From contig JAEBUN010000002.1 in NCBI GenBank assembly GCA_023014365.1, forward strand, positions 1,240,001 through 1,304,000: 64,000 bases of DNA, in the 5' to 3' direction. The stretch comes from Lepiota brunneoincarnata. Lineage: Eukaryota; Basidiomycota; Agaricomycetes; Agaricales; Agaricaceae. This document shows, one piece after another, positions 24,441-38,315 of the stretch. The first letter of the stretch is position 1. Every line of letters starts with the position of its first letter. The position numbers and the translations under genes are program-made. Below the pieces are notes generated by a model. It ran no database searches and had not been told where the DNA came from. It was given only the letters and a program-made list of their open reading frames with translations.

Positions 24441-26834
24441 TTTCAAGTGAGAGAAAGGGCTAGAGGCATAAATGAGATGTCAGAGACAAAATAGCACGGA
24501 AAGACGCGCTGTGCGACTTACAGGAAGATGGAAGGAGTTAGAGAGATACTGCAATGGCAGGACAAGACAAGAAACGCACCACCCCCATAAATTATATGAC
24601 AGCTATTTTCCCACGGTATGCCTCTATGTCACGCATAACTGGTCTGTGCGTCCCTATTATCGACCCTTAAAGTTATTCCCAAGTGCTCATTATGAGTGAA
24701 TAGATCGTCTGTATAATGTGTGCAAGTGTGTAACCTGTGTGCTGCAAGGCTCTAAGAGAATTAGGCATATATGCGATTCCTGTCTGTCCTTTATCCAGTG
24801 GTTTGTTCAATCTGCGTGAATGTCCGAAGACGTAACCTCCGACACGCTGCATCAGGGTGTATCAGGCAATGGGGCACGTTGCTCCGTTTTTTCGGTTATT
24901 GTCGAGGCCACGTTCCCGGTGTTGTTCGCCGTGGCGATGACACTATTAAACATAAAGTACCCGGATGTGAACACGTAAAAGAGTCCTGTAACTCGACACT
25001 TACATAGAGATTTGTAGACAGAGACTATACATAGGAGAGATGTTGTTGTTCGGGTACAGGCTCCTTGCCGATTGAGGCCCGTTCGAGTCATTTCGGGAAT
25101 CCGTAGCATCTAGCTGACGGGTTCTCAACGTAGACAGCATCGATCGCCTGTTGGATACGGCTTTTCCTCTATCGAGCCTCTGAAGGTATGCCTACCATGT
25201 GACCCTGCGTCTACCCCACTTGCATCTAAATACGACCCAATTTTGAACGAAAGCCGAACATCCATTTCGGAACGAGCACTTCCGGAGGTCAGCGGAATCA
25301 GCGGCGCCTCTGGCCCCAGGGAGAAGATTTTAAGCTGAACATCCGTTGTTGAATCCAGGACGAGAACCAAACGGTTTGCTATGCTCATCCAAGGACAAGG
25401 CACAAGACATCTCCGGCGGAATCACTTGTGCCAGCGGTCTTGCCCGGTGAGATAGGCATTTGCTCGGGGGTGGGTGAGAGGGATCCCAGGCACCAAGGGG
25501 ATTGGAACTCACGGGCGGCAGGTCTGGTGTTGCATAAGCTCATGGATGCTGAGGGCCTTTCTGGAATCTACAGGATATTGGACCGCCGCCGGACAGCAAG
25601 CAAAACAATTGATACTAGAATGTGTCTCTTTCACCTACAGAGTGCCTGTACCAATTGAGGCACATTCGAGAAGAATTCAGATTGCGTGTTCATGATACAA
25701 TAAGCAGACTCACTGGCGTAATGTCCAAATGGATGGCGTTGATAAGTGACTCTCCGCCCACATATCTGCAAGAACAACGGACTGGTATGGTTTCCGACCC
25801 GCCTAGTCGAACGTCTCTCTTTTGCATAAGGCCTCCTGCATTCCCTCTCGCTCGTCCAACTATTTGTACCTGTTCTGTTTCCATTGCATGCGGCCCAAGA
25901 ATCTGCCGCAAGTTTTCTCCGATTTCCTTCTATAACTCTTTAGAACCAAAATCCTTTGACGACGGCATCTGCTGCTTTGTTGCGCAAGTCCTGAGGGCGC
26001 AATAGTACAGCATAAGGAACGACGTGGGCATCGGTGCAAACGGTCCCGAAAGCGGTTGAATAGCGCACAAGCTCCAGACCACCCAACTACACCTTCTTTC
26101 GGATAACGCAGCCAAAGCCCATCGGACGACCCCTAAATTCACCAGGATGAGCCATGAAGAGTGTGAAAAAGTGACAATTGGCTCTACGTTTGATGTGCAC
26201 ATATTATATGGACAACCGCAAAGAGAAGTGTCACAAAAGATGGGAATCTGATAGAAGACCTGGTAGAGACGCAGGTCCACAATGTATCTATACACATGTT
26301 AGTGAGAGAGGAAATGGAGGTGTGTGAAAAGACTCATCTCAGTTGCCTGAGATAGTCACTATGAGCTTTTTTTTCTGGCGGAGTTGTGTGACGGGGGACA
26401 GTTCACGACGATGGAGTGGGCCGTGGCCTAGAGACTAGCTTTCCCTGCCTGCTGGTGCTTCCGCCCGCACTGTACACTCCATCCACGGGTTTGTGGGGCT
26501 CCAGATCACCCGTTCTTCTAAGTTTAAATATTTGTTTATCCACTAAAACCCCTAGGTCTGGCAAGTCATCCTCATTCCCGACGCGTGCTTGACTGTCAAG
26601 TCAAATCGTCTCGCGCATGTCCATTTTGAGGTGGTTACTCGGTATTATAAGGAATTGCCAGTGGGAAGGTTTTCCTGAATTTGAGCCATGCCATTTAGAC
26701 AGGCCAATAAGACAAAGGAGGACAGACTGGGCATTTCGGCGTAGAGTCGTGACATCATTGTATTTGGCACCATTACGCGTCCCAAACATCCTTAACGCGT
26801 TTCGAATTGTGAATATTTGGCTACCAACAGACTT
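24441..26834. other. 2.4 kb gap with unresolved minus-strand coding-like fragments
   Basis: Between the divergent starts of alpha-tubulin 1 and CPSF2. Minus-strand stretches at about 25125-25510, 25690-25911 and 25930-26295 have coding-like composition (e.g. VLDSTTDVQLKIFSLGPEA, GGESLINAIHLDITP, TAFGTVCTDAHVVPYAVLL). They are broken by stops and frame shifts that I could not bridge cleanly with introns. They may be exons of one minus-strand gene or a decaying gene; no family is recognised. The stretches 24500-25100 and 26300-26830 show nothing beyond promoter/UTR sequence. Confidence 0.3.
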
Positions 26835-29800
26835 ATGATCACATTTACCCCGCTGTCTGGAGCTGCACGCTCGGATTCGACGTCTCCTTTGTGCTACCTT
26901 TTACAGGTTGATGATGTTCGGATTCTCTTGGACTGTGGTTCTCCAGACTGGTCGCCCGAAGCTAATCCTACATCTGGTCCTAACGGGTTAGAACATGCGT
27001 GGACAGAATACTGTGAGAGCCTTCGTCAGTCAGTAATTCTCACTCAACTGGTTAACCTCAGCTGAATTTGGCTTTACAGGGTGGCTCCTACAATTGATCT
27101 AGTACTGCTATCCCATGGCGACTTGGCCCATTCCGGGCTATACCCTTATGCATATTCGCGGTGGGGCTTGAAAGCACCGGCCTACTCAACGCTTCCTGTC
27201 CAAGCTATGGGGAAGGTAGCAGCCATAGAGGATGTGGAGGGTATTCGAGATGAACAGGACATCGGCGACGAACCGGCCCAAGCAGTCGATCAAGACCAAT
27301 TGTCCACAGAAGAGAATGACAGCCTGAGGGAGCACTCTCCCAAACCCAAGACAGGAACAAGCCGGTTTATCGCAACCCTGGTAGAGGTGCAGGATGCTTT
27401 TGAGTATTTGAATACCCTTCGGTATTCGCAACCAACACACCTACAAGGTATGGTACCTTGGGCGGTCGCTATATATCCCTGTTCGTTAAATCCTCAACAG
27501 GAAAATGTCAAGGCATCACCATCACGCCCTTTAATGCTGGCCATACGTTGGGAGGCACAATATGGAAGATCCGTTCTCCAACCTCTGGAACTATCATCTA
27601 CGCCGTACATATGAACCATATGAAGGAGCGTCATCTGGACGGGACGGTGCTGATGAGACAAGCAGCCGGTGGAATCTTTGAGCCCCTCGCAAGACCAGAC
27701 CTTTTCATTACTGATGCAGGCCGCGCGAATGTTATCACCAGTCGAAGGAAAGACCGTGATGCTACCCTAATTGGTACCTCTTTTTGCCTTGATGCCTTTG
27801 ACTTTACTCACCTATTCAGACACTGTAACCGCTACTCTTACGTCCAGATCATCTTTGTTACTCCCTTGCGACTCTAGTACTCGTATCCTTGAACTCCTTG
27901 TTCTGCTGGACCAACATTGGAATTATTCACGACTACGATACCCAATATGCCTTCTCTCCAGAACGGGGAGGGATATGCTCGCGTTTGTTCGGAGTATGAT
28001 GGAATGGCTAGGAGGTACTATCAACAAAGAGGATGTAGGCGAAGAGAATGCAGGGAGCTCTAAGGACCGCAACAAGCGGAGGCGGGACGATGACGACGAG
28101 AACGAAGCCCTTGGAGCATTGGCTTTACGGTTCAAGTAAGCAACTCCCTTGTCATATCACTACTCCCTATTCTCAAATTCAGCCCAGGCACCTCGAGTTC
28201 TTTCCCAGTCCTCAAGCTCTTCTGCAGACATACTCTTCAAAGGATCCCAAGCTAATACTCGCTGTCCCTGCTTCTCTATCCCACGGTCCATCAAGAAATC
28301 TTTTTGCTGATTTTGCAGCCGTCCCAGACAACGTTGTCTTGCTAACCAGTCAAGGGGAAGAGGGCACGCTAGGTCGAGCGTTGTTTGAGAGATGGAACGA
28401 TAGGCAACGCGGGGATGATAGATGGGATAAAGGTCGAATTGGCAACAACATCATGCTAGATGGAGTTCTCAATCTAGAGGTACGATAAATCGAGACACGG
28501 CTCTGCCCCGATGCTGATTATCTCGTCAGATGCATAGCAAAGTTCCACTACAGGGTCTAGAACTAGAAGCGTACCTCCAGCAGGAAAAGGAGAAGAAAGA
28601 AAAAGAAGTTGCACAGCAAGCCGCCATTGCCCGCACTCAGCGTTTACTTGAAGCCGACGAAGACGAGAGTGATTCAGACTCAGATTCCGATGCAGAGGAG
28701 GAAGATGAAGTGAGAAGGGCTCTCGAGAGTGGGATGGATATCGATGACGTGGATGATAACCGAACATCACGCAGACGTAAAAATGACAACGCAGATTCTG
28801 CCGACTGGGCGCTGGATGCAGACGAGGGTCTAACCAAACAGTTCCTCTCCTTTGATATTTATCTGAAGGGCAATGTATCGAAGGCGGCATCGTTCTTCAA
28901 GAGCACAGGTGCTCAGACACAACGTTATCGTATGTTCCCTTACGTCGAGAAGAAACGGAGAGTCGACGAATACGGTGAAACCATTGACGTGGGGATGTGG
29001 CTAAGGAAGGGCAAGGTACTAGAAGCCGAGACTGAAAGTGATGAGACCAAAGATTACAAACGGAGGCTCCAGGAGGAAGAAGAAGCCAAGGTCTGTCTGA
29101 TCAACCAAGCAGAATATCAAAGCTGATCAATTTCACAGAAAATAAAGGAACCACCCTCCAAATATGTGACCATGAATATCGACGTTCAACTAGCGTGTCG
29201 CTTGTTGTTCGTGGATATGGAAGGACTCAATGATGGTAGAGCCGTTAAAACAATCGTGCCCCAGGTTAATCCCCGGAAAATGGTCAGGATAATAACACAA
29301 TTGTCTCATCTTGTCTAACCTGTCGTATTAGATTCTGGTGTCTGCTTCTGAAGGCGCCACAGATGCGCTCATCGAGAGTTGTAGCAATATTCGCGCAATG
29401 ACCAAAGATATCTATGCCCCCCAAGTTGGCGAGAGCATTCAGATTGGCCAACAGACAAACACATTCTCTATATCAATCAGCGAAGACTTACTCTCCTCTT
29501 TGAAAATGTCCAGGGTAAATGGTTTGCAATCGTCTTATTGGCTTGTTAGCTTATGATATTGGTAGTTTGAGGACAATGAAATTGGATATGTCCGCGGTCG
29601 GGTGGTTGCGCATGCAACCTCGACGATCCCAACGCTCGAGCCTACTTCCTCACTTCCGGCGCCCATTGATCACACTGATAGGAATAACACTTTCAGAGAT
29701 CGCACTCTTGGTTCACGCGCCAAAGTCGCACTCCCTCATTCGACCATGATCGGAGAACTCAAGCTCACTGCTCTCAAAGCTAGGCTAGCTGCGGTCGGCG

Positions 29801-30003
29801 TCCAGGCTGAACTGATCGGGGAGGGTGTCTTGATTTGCGGAGGAGGAGCAGGGCGGACCGAGCCTGATGATGCCCTAGAAGAAACGGTGGCCGTGCGGAA
29901 AAAAGCCAAGGGCGCCGTCGAGCTGGAGGGAAATATATCAGAGGTGTATTACATTGTGAGGCGGGAGATATATAATCTTCATGCATTAGTGGCTGCCTCG
30001 TAG
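26835..30003 (+). CDS. CFT2: Cleavage and polyadenylation specificity factor subunit 2 (CPSF100/Cft2)
   Basis: Pseudo-endonuclease partner of CPSF73 in mRNA 3'-end processing. Starts MITFTPLSGAARSDS; LLQVDDVRILLDCGSPDW is the metallo-beta-lactamase N-terminus. The catalytic HxHxDH motif is degenerate, SHGDLAHSGLYPYA, as expected of CPSF100. ITPFNAGHTLGGTIWKI, HMNHMKERHLDG and RPDLFITDAGRAN are conserved Cft2 segments. The beta-CASP domain has RTGRDMLAFVRSMMEWLGG and DPKLILAVPASLSHGPSR. A low-complexity acidic/Ser insertion (about 28655-28720) precedes a predicted RNA-binding C-terminal part with SKYVTMNIDVQLACRLLFVD and LVSASEGATDALIE. It ends YNLHALVAAS. At least eight introns. The next gene, alpha-tubulin 2, starts only 127 bp downstream on the same strand. 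Confidence 0.9.
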
Positions 30004-30130
30004 TATAACTAGTGTAACAATAGTCACAGTCACATATTACCATAAAAGACAACAGTCAACAATTTTGATCATTCCCTTGACCACGCCCCCCCTTTTACGA
30101 CCTTACGAACCAGCTTTCCGCTCTCCAGCC

Positions 30131-31908
30131 ATGCGCGAAGTTATCTCTATCCATGTCGGCCAAGCCGGCATTCAAATTGGCAATGCCTGTTGTAAGTGGC
30201 CTTCCTGTCCCGACAAATTCGGTAAAGGCTTATCACAAAACAGGGGAACTCTACACCCTTGAACACGGTTTAAGTGTAAATCAGATCTCTGTCCCCACAT
30301 CCTTACGCGAACTCATTAGTTTGTGACTAGCCTGATGGCCGCATCCTCGACGGATCACCCTCTGCAAGTGACAGCGGTTTCTCAACGTTCTTCTCCGAGA
30401 CCGGCGCTGGAAAATTCGTCCCGCGCTCGCTATATGTTGACTTGGAGCCTGGTGTCATCGACGACGTGAAATCCGGAACCTACCGCTCCCTCTTCCACCC
30501 AGAAACTCTCATTAATGGGAAAGAGGACGCTGCTAACAACTGTATGCATCCTTGACACCTCTAGCCATGTACTTTTTGCTGATGATGGGCACATTCAGAT
30601 GCACGCGGGCATTACACCGTCGGAAAGGAGCTCATCGACCCAGTGATGGACCAAGCCCGCCGCCTTGCCGATAACTGCACTGGCCTGCAAGGGTTTTTCG
30701 TATTTCACTCCTTTGGTGGTGGGACTGGCTCTGGTTTCGGTGCATTACTCCTTGAGCGTCTCTCCGCGGATTATGGCAAGAAGTCTAAGCTTGAGTTTTG
30801 TGTATATCCTGCTCCGCAGCTTTCCAGTTCTGTTGTTGAGCCTTACAACTCTATCCTTACGACTCATACGACCCTTGAACACTCTGATTGCTCTTTCATG
30901 GTATGTCCCAAAATAGCCCGCCAGTGACACATTGACATGATCGCGACAAACAAGGTTGATAACGAAGCCATTTACGATATCTGCAAAAAGAAGATCGGCG
31001 TACCTTCACCAAGCTTCTCCAACCTCAACCGTTTGATCGCTCAAGTTGTATCTTCGGTCACCGCGTCCCTGCGCTTTGATGGGTCCCTCAATGTTGATCT
31101 CAATGAGTTCCAGACCAACCTGGTGCCGTATGTCGAGTTTGAACTCCTCTTTGTTCTCCCAGTCGGGCTTACGCCGCTACCCAGATTCCCTCGTATCCAC
31201 TTCCCCCTCGTCACCTATGCTCCTCTCATTTCTGCGGAAAAAGCTAGCCACGAACAGAATTCTGTTTTAGACATGACATTTTCTTGCTTTGAAACCGGAA
31301 ACCAGATGGTGAAATGCGACCCAAAGGAGGGTAAATATAGTATGTTTGAAAGCCACTTTCACCTCGGGCCGGTGCACTTGCTGATACAGAGCTATAGTGG
31401 CTTGTTGCCTTCTCTACCGCGGAGACGTTGTTCCAAAGGATGTGCAAGCCGCTGTCGCGAACATTAAAACCAAGAGGACCATCCAGTTCGTTGAATGGTG
31501 CCCAACGGGCTTCAAGTTGGGCATTTGCAATGAAGCGCCCGCCCATGTCCCCGGAGGTGACACTGCGAAGCTGTCCCGCAGTCTCTGCATGCTCTCCAAG
31601 TAAGTACACCCGCTCTTTTGCACCAGGGGTATCTGATGGAACACCGACTAGCACAACCGCTATCGCCGCAGCATGGAATCGCCTCGACACCAAGTTTGAT
31701 CTCCTATACTCCAAGCGCGCATTTGTCCACTGGTACGTGGGGGAGGGTATGGAGGAGGTAAGTTACACACGAATGCTACTGGCGAATGTTCAAACCTCTG
31801 TTACAGGGTGAATTCTCTGAAGCCAGAGAAGACCTTGCTGCTCTCGAGAAGGATTACGAAGAAGTCGGCACAGATTCTACCGATCCCGAGGATGACGGCG
31901 AGTACTAG
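30131..31908 (+). CDS. Alpha-tubulin, copy 2
   Basis: Second full alpha-tubulin. Starts [20 protein letters not shown]; the next exon begins [30 protein letters not shown] is the GTP-binding loop, then [19 protein letters not shown] across an intron, [20 protein letters not shown], and [20 protein letters not shown]. It ends [11 protein letters not shown], so the acidic tail is longer and more Asp-rich than copy 1 ([10 protein letters not shown]). The Lys40 loop is [10 protein letters not shown], again without Lys. It keeps introns in the ML|SNTTAI and GMEE|GEF regions that copy 1 lacks. Agaricomycetes commonly have two diverged alpha-tubulins (established); here they sit 5.7 kb apart, flanking CPSF2. 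Confidence 0.95.
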
Positions 31909-32107
31909 ATACCTTGACCGCTCCCTATTATTTCTAGATGTACAATCTTGGTTGCTGGGAACACCAACTTGAGGCGTACACGCCCCCGTGGCGAATGCTT
32001 TTAAATAACAGGGTTTATGCTTGGTCTATAGTGCTGACGTTTATTGCTTATCACTGTAAGTCTGTCTCCGTCGTTGATCTAAGATCTAGATTCTATGTGT
32101 GTGTTTA

Positions 32108-33266
32108 TCAATAGTATGCTGTAGCCTGTTCAATGCCATAGGATGGGTGGTGGGCCAGGGGTTCCAAAGCGTTGGAAATGGTGATATCTAGGCCGCCGCT
32201 TGCTTTGACTCGGACGGAGACACTGTAGTCAAACTTGCTTGAATGATTGTGAACTTTCCAGGGAACTCCTGGCTCACCCAGATAAGTTTTGGACAAGAAT
32301 GTCAGGCCGAGCTGCTTCCATTTGCTCGCGAGAATGTGTCGTCAAGAGTCCGATTGTTATACAGCCGGCTGTGCGACCACTCCTTACCCCCGATGGAGAA
32401 TCTTCAAAGACAACACCTGCAAAAACAGAGTCGGCGAGAATGTTCTCAGCAACCCCGGTGAATGAATTACATTTTGTTGGATCGACACCGCATTTTTTGG
32501 CACCCAGAATATATGGGTCAGGACTTCCAAGTGCCCGTTAGTGGTTGTAGTGCATTCTTTGCATGGAAGCCAGACCCACTGAGGTTTTCCGTGAATCACG
32601 TCTTCGGCAACAACAAGGACGTCGGGTTGGGGCACACCAGCTAGCTCGAGGGCTGACTTTGCGTACGCGAGAGTTGCAGAGGTGCAAATGGCCCACTGTG
32701 GAGAGGGCAAATGACGATACGGCGCGATCTGCAGTCCGTGAACCTTCATCCTGATTAAGGAGAGGCTCGGAATAGATACCTTGTCCAAGATCTGTGCCTG
32801 CACCCGGCAATAGGACAATTCCTGGTCGGCCGTTCTTTGTCGACGAGGTGACGATAGCCCCTTCAAAGCGCTGTGCCTCTTTCTGAGATGAGGATAAGCA
32901 AGGTACGAGGTACAGAACAGAGTGCCGGAAGGCTGAGCCACCTCAAGAAGATCTGGATCCTGGATGCCGCAGTATCTCTTGAGGTTGTCGACAGTACGAA
33001 CTCCGTGCGATGCTAGTAGGTGTGGCCGGGTAGGTTGGTAGCCTGAATGCGAGAGATAGCGATACGCAGTGCTCACAGCTCAGGATATGATTGACGTCAA
33101 TTCCAGGATAAGATTCCCGGAAGGTTTCCCAAGCACCGACCACACCAGCTGTTGAGTCAACCAAGGTGCCGTCCATATCGAATAAGCTGCCGGAACAATT
33201 AAACATCGGTAAAACAGCGCCGCTTATGGCTCACATAGCACTAACGGTCAGGACAGACTCGGACAT
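32108..33266 (-). CDS. HAD-superfamily phosphatase (glycerol-phosphate/2-deoxyglucose-6-P type)
   Basis: Haloacid-dehalogenase hydrolase of the Gpp/Dog group; likely acts on small sugar or polyol phosphates (family inference). Exon 1 MSESVLTVSA joins to ILFDMDGTLVDSTAGVVGAW, giving motif I DMDGT. The cap region contains SYPGIDVNHIL and AHGVRTVDNLKRYCGI. Motif II is in ICTSATLAYAKSALELAGVP, motif III Lys in VVAEDVIHGKP, and motif IV in VVFEDSPSGVRSGRTAGC. The last exon extends past a tempting stop at 32274: a GG|gtgagc donor joined at about 32223 adds VSVRVKASGGLDITISN and ends EQATAYY, matching the beta-rich C-terminus of fungal homologues. Convergent with alpha-tubulin 2 (199 bp between stops); divergent from Sec15. 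Confidence 0.8.
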
Positions 33267-33534
33267 TGTAATTCGCCTTGCTGTGGAGAGAAAGTTGGGG
33301 AGATGGTGCTGATACGCAAGAGTAACCCGAAACTAGCCGGGTGCATGTGTTCTATACAAAATCGTGCGGCGTAGTCCCAGTTTGGATATGGCCTTGATCA
33401 GTGTGCCATAAGAATATTTGGACCAAGGGATTATGCCAAATATTGGGTCGGAGGGCTCACAATTCCGTGATCAGTCTTGCCTCCTTTTGGATAACCATCA
33501 CCTCCTTCTCAACACCCACCCACTCGGTCCTACC

Positions 33535-36471
33535 ATGCCACCGCGTAGGCGCCCTCAGTTTACCCAGGATAACATTGATCAGCAGCTGCAGCAAATACAT
33601 CTTCTCGACCCGTCTTCATCCTCGGAAAACCTAGAACAATTGGGCCCTATAATTAAGCAGATACACAGCAACCGCCAGCAAGAAGTTTACCTCAAGACCC
33701 TCCAGACCCTCATTGAATCTAAAGATGCCGAGATTGAGAAAATCTGCATTGACAACCACCAGGATTTCATTTCGTCTGTCTCCACGCTGTTCACGGTCAA
33801 GTCATACACCGACAAGATGAAGGACACCATTGCCACCTTGGATACTAGCGTCTCACAGCTTGGCGGAGGCCTGGTGGAGAAGAAGCGCAATCTTCTCCAA
33901 ACAAAGAAAACAGCCGCCAACCTCGATGAGGCCATTGACACCCTCCAGGCATGCCTCCGGGTATTAGACATCGTCAACCGGGTGAGTGAGATGGTAAGGG
34001 AGGGCAAGTACTGGGGTGCACTGAGGGTCTGTCGTCTACGTCCATCGTCGTTATGGTATATCTTTAATAATAAAAATGTTGGTTGTTTTCACAGTCGTTA
34101 GAAGACATTCAGAGCATGCCTCCAACGTCTATATCACAGACTCCCTTCTTCCAGCACCTGCTTTCCTCCCTGCCCTCCCTACGGGCGCAGATCAAGGATG
34201 CCGTAACGGCCTCGATGAAACAGTGGCTGCTTGAGGTACGGACCGTAAGCGCAGAGGTTGGCAAACTCGCTGTAGAAGCCATGGAGACGAGAACAAGATA
34301 CTGGAGGACCAAGCGCGAGAAAGACCCCCTGCTCCGAATGAGCCGTGTTGGGAGTGCCGTGGAACTCGTCACATACGAGAAGAACGAGTGTAAGCACATT
34401 CTCGGATGTATGTGCAGGTTATTGACCAAGGGGCGAGTAGTCAGTGTCCTCAATAACGACAAGTTGAAGGTGGACTTCAAGCCTTTATTCGAATGCATAC
34501 ATATATATGATACCCTGGGACTCCTTGAGGAACTTCGGAATTCTTATCAGGCTGATAGAAAGGTGCAATCATTATATGCTACCACTGCCCTCCGTTTCCT
34601 GACTTTGCATCCAGGCCCAGTCAGATCTGATCTTGCCTACACCATTACCTCTGTCGTCGCTACCCGCATTTACTCACGAAATCTCAGGATTTTTTATCAT
34701 CGAATCACATGTACTGGAGACCGCTGGAACCTTCCGTTCGTGGAGAAACGTTGAAGAACTATGGGATACCATAGGTTCCCACCTAACCACGGGGATCGAT
34801 AACGCGCTGAAATCCGAGACCGATTCGGAGGTATATCTGCGCGTCAAGGAGAACCTCTTGACGTTTGTCATGGCTCTTGAGGTGGGTAATATTGCTCTGC
34901 CAGTCGTTCGTCTTTGTTGACAGCCTTCCAGGCATCAGCATACTCTACAATATCGTTGCAGATATTCATCCTGTCCTTGTTCGAACGATATGCCAAACTA
35001 CTCGAGTTGCAATTTAACAAACGTTTCGAAGCGGTTGGTTTCCTTTCCTTTTCTTTTCTTTTCTTTGCCTGCGTTTCTCCGTTGCACGCTCAGATAAATT
35101 TAGATTGTCCGTCAAGATGACAACCAGCCCATGTTCATCGACAAAGCCACGGAACTGCGGGCTGTGCTAGACGTCGTTTGGATCGCCGAAAATGAGAAAG
35201 AAGGCATCAAAGAGCACGTCGAGTCCTGACCAATGAGTTCAACCGACTAAATTTAGAACAGCACACCCCTGCCGCAAGCTCTTCCCTGGTCACAGTCCTT
35301 CTATCTTTGCTGCCAAGAAGTAATGTTTCCCTATTACCCTGGCTTAAAAATGGAAGCTCATTGCCGTGATAGATTCGTTCCTTCATCCAAAAATTCTATG
35401 CCTTTGTAGAAGGGGTATCGCGACATCATAGAGACATAGACGAGCTCTTGAGCAAGGTATGGGGGGTTTCCAAAATTCAAGATACCAATATTCACCTTAC
35501 CTCTCAGTCTCTAGATAATCTATTCATCAAAAGCATCAGCGAGACAATCGCGCAACGACTGGCAACGACTACAACCGTACCACAGATTGCACAACTAGTC
35601 ACCAATATCGAGCACCTCCAGATCGCATGTCAAGAATTGGAACGTGCCCTCACGAGTTTGAGGTTTACCGCTCCACCCCCGTAGCCCTGAAAGATCACTG
35701 AGACACTTGTAGGTCTACACAGCGAGGAGGTATCATCCGCCTCTCGGCCTCCAAGTCCTTCGAGTCGACCCTGTTCCGCTCCCTCAAACGCTTGACGGGT
35801 CTCATCAACTCCAAACTTGATCAATCATTTGAATTTTCGATGTACAATTGGACGCCTCAGCGGCGGGAAAACGCGCCAAACATGCAACTGGATGAGCTCA
35901 TCAACTGGCTCACCACCGTCGTGGATTCACTTGCCATCAAGGAACAGTACAAGGACGAAGCATACAAAGGCGCTTTCGAGTATATCGCTGAGACACTTAT
36001 GGTTCGTTGTCACATGGTCGTTGGCTACATGCTATCTTGATACGTTCATAACAGAATTGCCTAGCAGGGCGGGATATCGACATGATCAACGAAAACGCGA
36101 TCTCCAATATCCTCATCGATGTAGATTATCTCGAAGATGCTCTCAAGAGGATTGGGCGATCCCACCTTGTATCCGTGTTCATAGAACTCCGATCTGTGTG
36201 TCACTTGCAAATTCTCCATCCGATTGGTGATCTAATATATATATCCTTGCAGACCACTTCAATCCCGCTCAATAACGCCGTTCCAGAGTTTCTTATTCCT
36301 GCTAATCGACAATCATCATATGCTACCGTTAAGCAAAAGCGACTCCAAGCTCTACTTGAGAAGCTGGCGCGTTATGGCAGCAGCCAACGCGATCCTATTG
36401 CGAGGGAACTTGGAGAGCGACGCCGTAAAGAAGCAGAATCAGTTGGCCGACTTTACCCCGATAGGCGTTAG
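33535..36471 (+). CDS. SEC15: Exocyst complex subunit Sec15
   Basis: Component of the octameric exocyst, which tethers secretory vesicles at growth sites; Sec15 binds the Rab Sec4/Sec2 on vesicles. It starts MPPRRRPQFTQDNIDQQLQQ, followed by LGPIIKQIHSNRQQEVYLKT. The N-terminal coiled-coil core has KDTIATLDTSVSQLGGGL and EKKRNLLQTKKTAANLDEAI. Later blocks typical of Sec15 are REGKYWGALRSLEDI, FFQHLLSSLPSLRAQIKDAV, THEISGFFIIESHVLE, RRENAPNMQLDELINWLTTV and ISNILIDVDYLEDALKRIG. It ends ESVGRLYPDRR. About ten introns, one (about 35034-35104) containing a pyrimidine (TTTTC)n run. Length about 780-800 residues, as in the family. An upstream in-frame ATG at 33418 lies in poorly conserved sequence. 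Confidence 0.88.
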
Positions 36472-36727
36472 CTAGATCCTTTGGTATTCTATTAGAACAT
36501 GGTATTCCTACAATCGCGCACTGACCTCTATCACATATAAGGGCTCATGCATCATGCTCGATAACCTTGATACCTCCGTGATGCCAGCCATACATACATA
36601 GAAGCGCAATGAGACGAAACAATGATATAAAAGGTAACTAGGGATCAAAAAGGTAGCAAATACGTGCTGGTATCGTAATGGATCGTGACACGTGTAACAA
36701 CGCTGACAAGGTACCCAGAACTGAAAA

Positions 36728-37554
<827 letters not shown>

Positions 37555-38315
37555 GTTTTCAAGTGTAGCAAGGGGATGAAGAAAACTTGTGAAGAGTGAA
37601 GAGTAAGTCGAGGCGAAGGACGGCATCTGCTGTGAGCGTGAGACTTGATTTAAAATTCCGCCTGGGAAACTGTTGGCAAACAGGACCATCCCCGCCACAT
37701 CGTTATGTAGTTATTTAGCCTGTACTTCCACGTAGCCTTCTGTCGTGTCCTACGGGTACAGTCTCCGCAGCTATGAGCTGCTGCGGCGACAGTCAATAAA
37801 CTGCATAAAATGATCATGGGTGGACAACATGAGTACGTGTGATTGGGACAAGATCGATGGTCGTGGACCACCTTATCTGGCAAGTGCAGGGTTCACAGTC
37901 GTTCTTCCAAATCATTTTCAATGTTCTATTCTTCTTGCCCCGTATATCTATATGGTATTGCAACAAATCATACCTCGGGCCGCCCCAGGTCGGATGCGCT
38001 GTTAGACTATGTCAACAAGAGTCATCATCATTGGTAAACCGTTTGACAGCTTCGAACAGCTCCCCAGTGTGCGAGGTAAGCACTTTACTCCCGCCTCTGC
38101 CAAAATTGAGAAAGTTTAGAAGGTCAAGTGTATTATCGCAGATAACAGTTGAATACCCTATGGATACATTCAAAAAAACGAAAGCAACGTGAAAGCAGAG
38201 ACAAGGAATAAGATCTCAGCATCGATATCAGATACACGAGGCTGAGGTTAAAAATTCTAGAGAAGAGAAAGATGAAGGGCGAAGCTATCAGTGCTAACAC
38301 AACATGAGCTAGAGC
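37555..38315. other. Intergenic gap between Arf1 and the pseudophosphatase
   Basis: About 760 bases containing the Arf1 promoter and the 3' UTR of the phosphatase gene. Short open frames (37820-38192) overlap one another, lack domain or codon signal and are not called. No RNA gene or repeat seen. Confidence 0.5.

Noticed and set aside
25060..25110. Possible tRNA B-box (gttcgagtc near 25081)
   Set aside because: The flanking bases do not match GGTTCRANNCC and no A-box or cloverleaf is seen upstream.
27100..27135. CPSF2 seemingly missing its metal-binding histidines
   Set aside because: Degenerate HxHxDH is normal for CPSF100/Cft2, which is a non-catalytic partner; it is not a damaged CPSF73.
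32274..32296. HAD phosphatase ending at the TGA at 32274
   Set aside because: A GG|gtgagc donor joined to the next exon adds a conserved beta-strand tail (VSVRVKASGGLDITISN) found in fungal homologues; the short form looks less likely.
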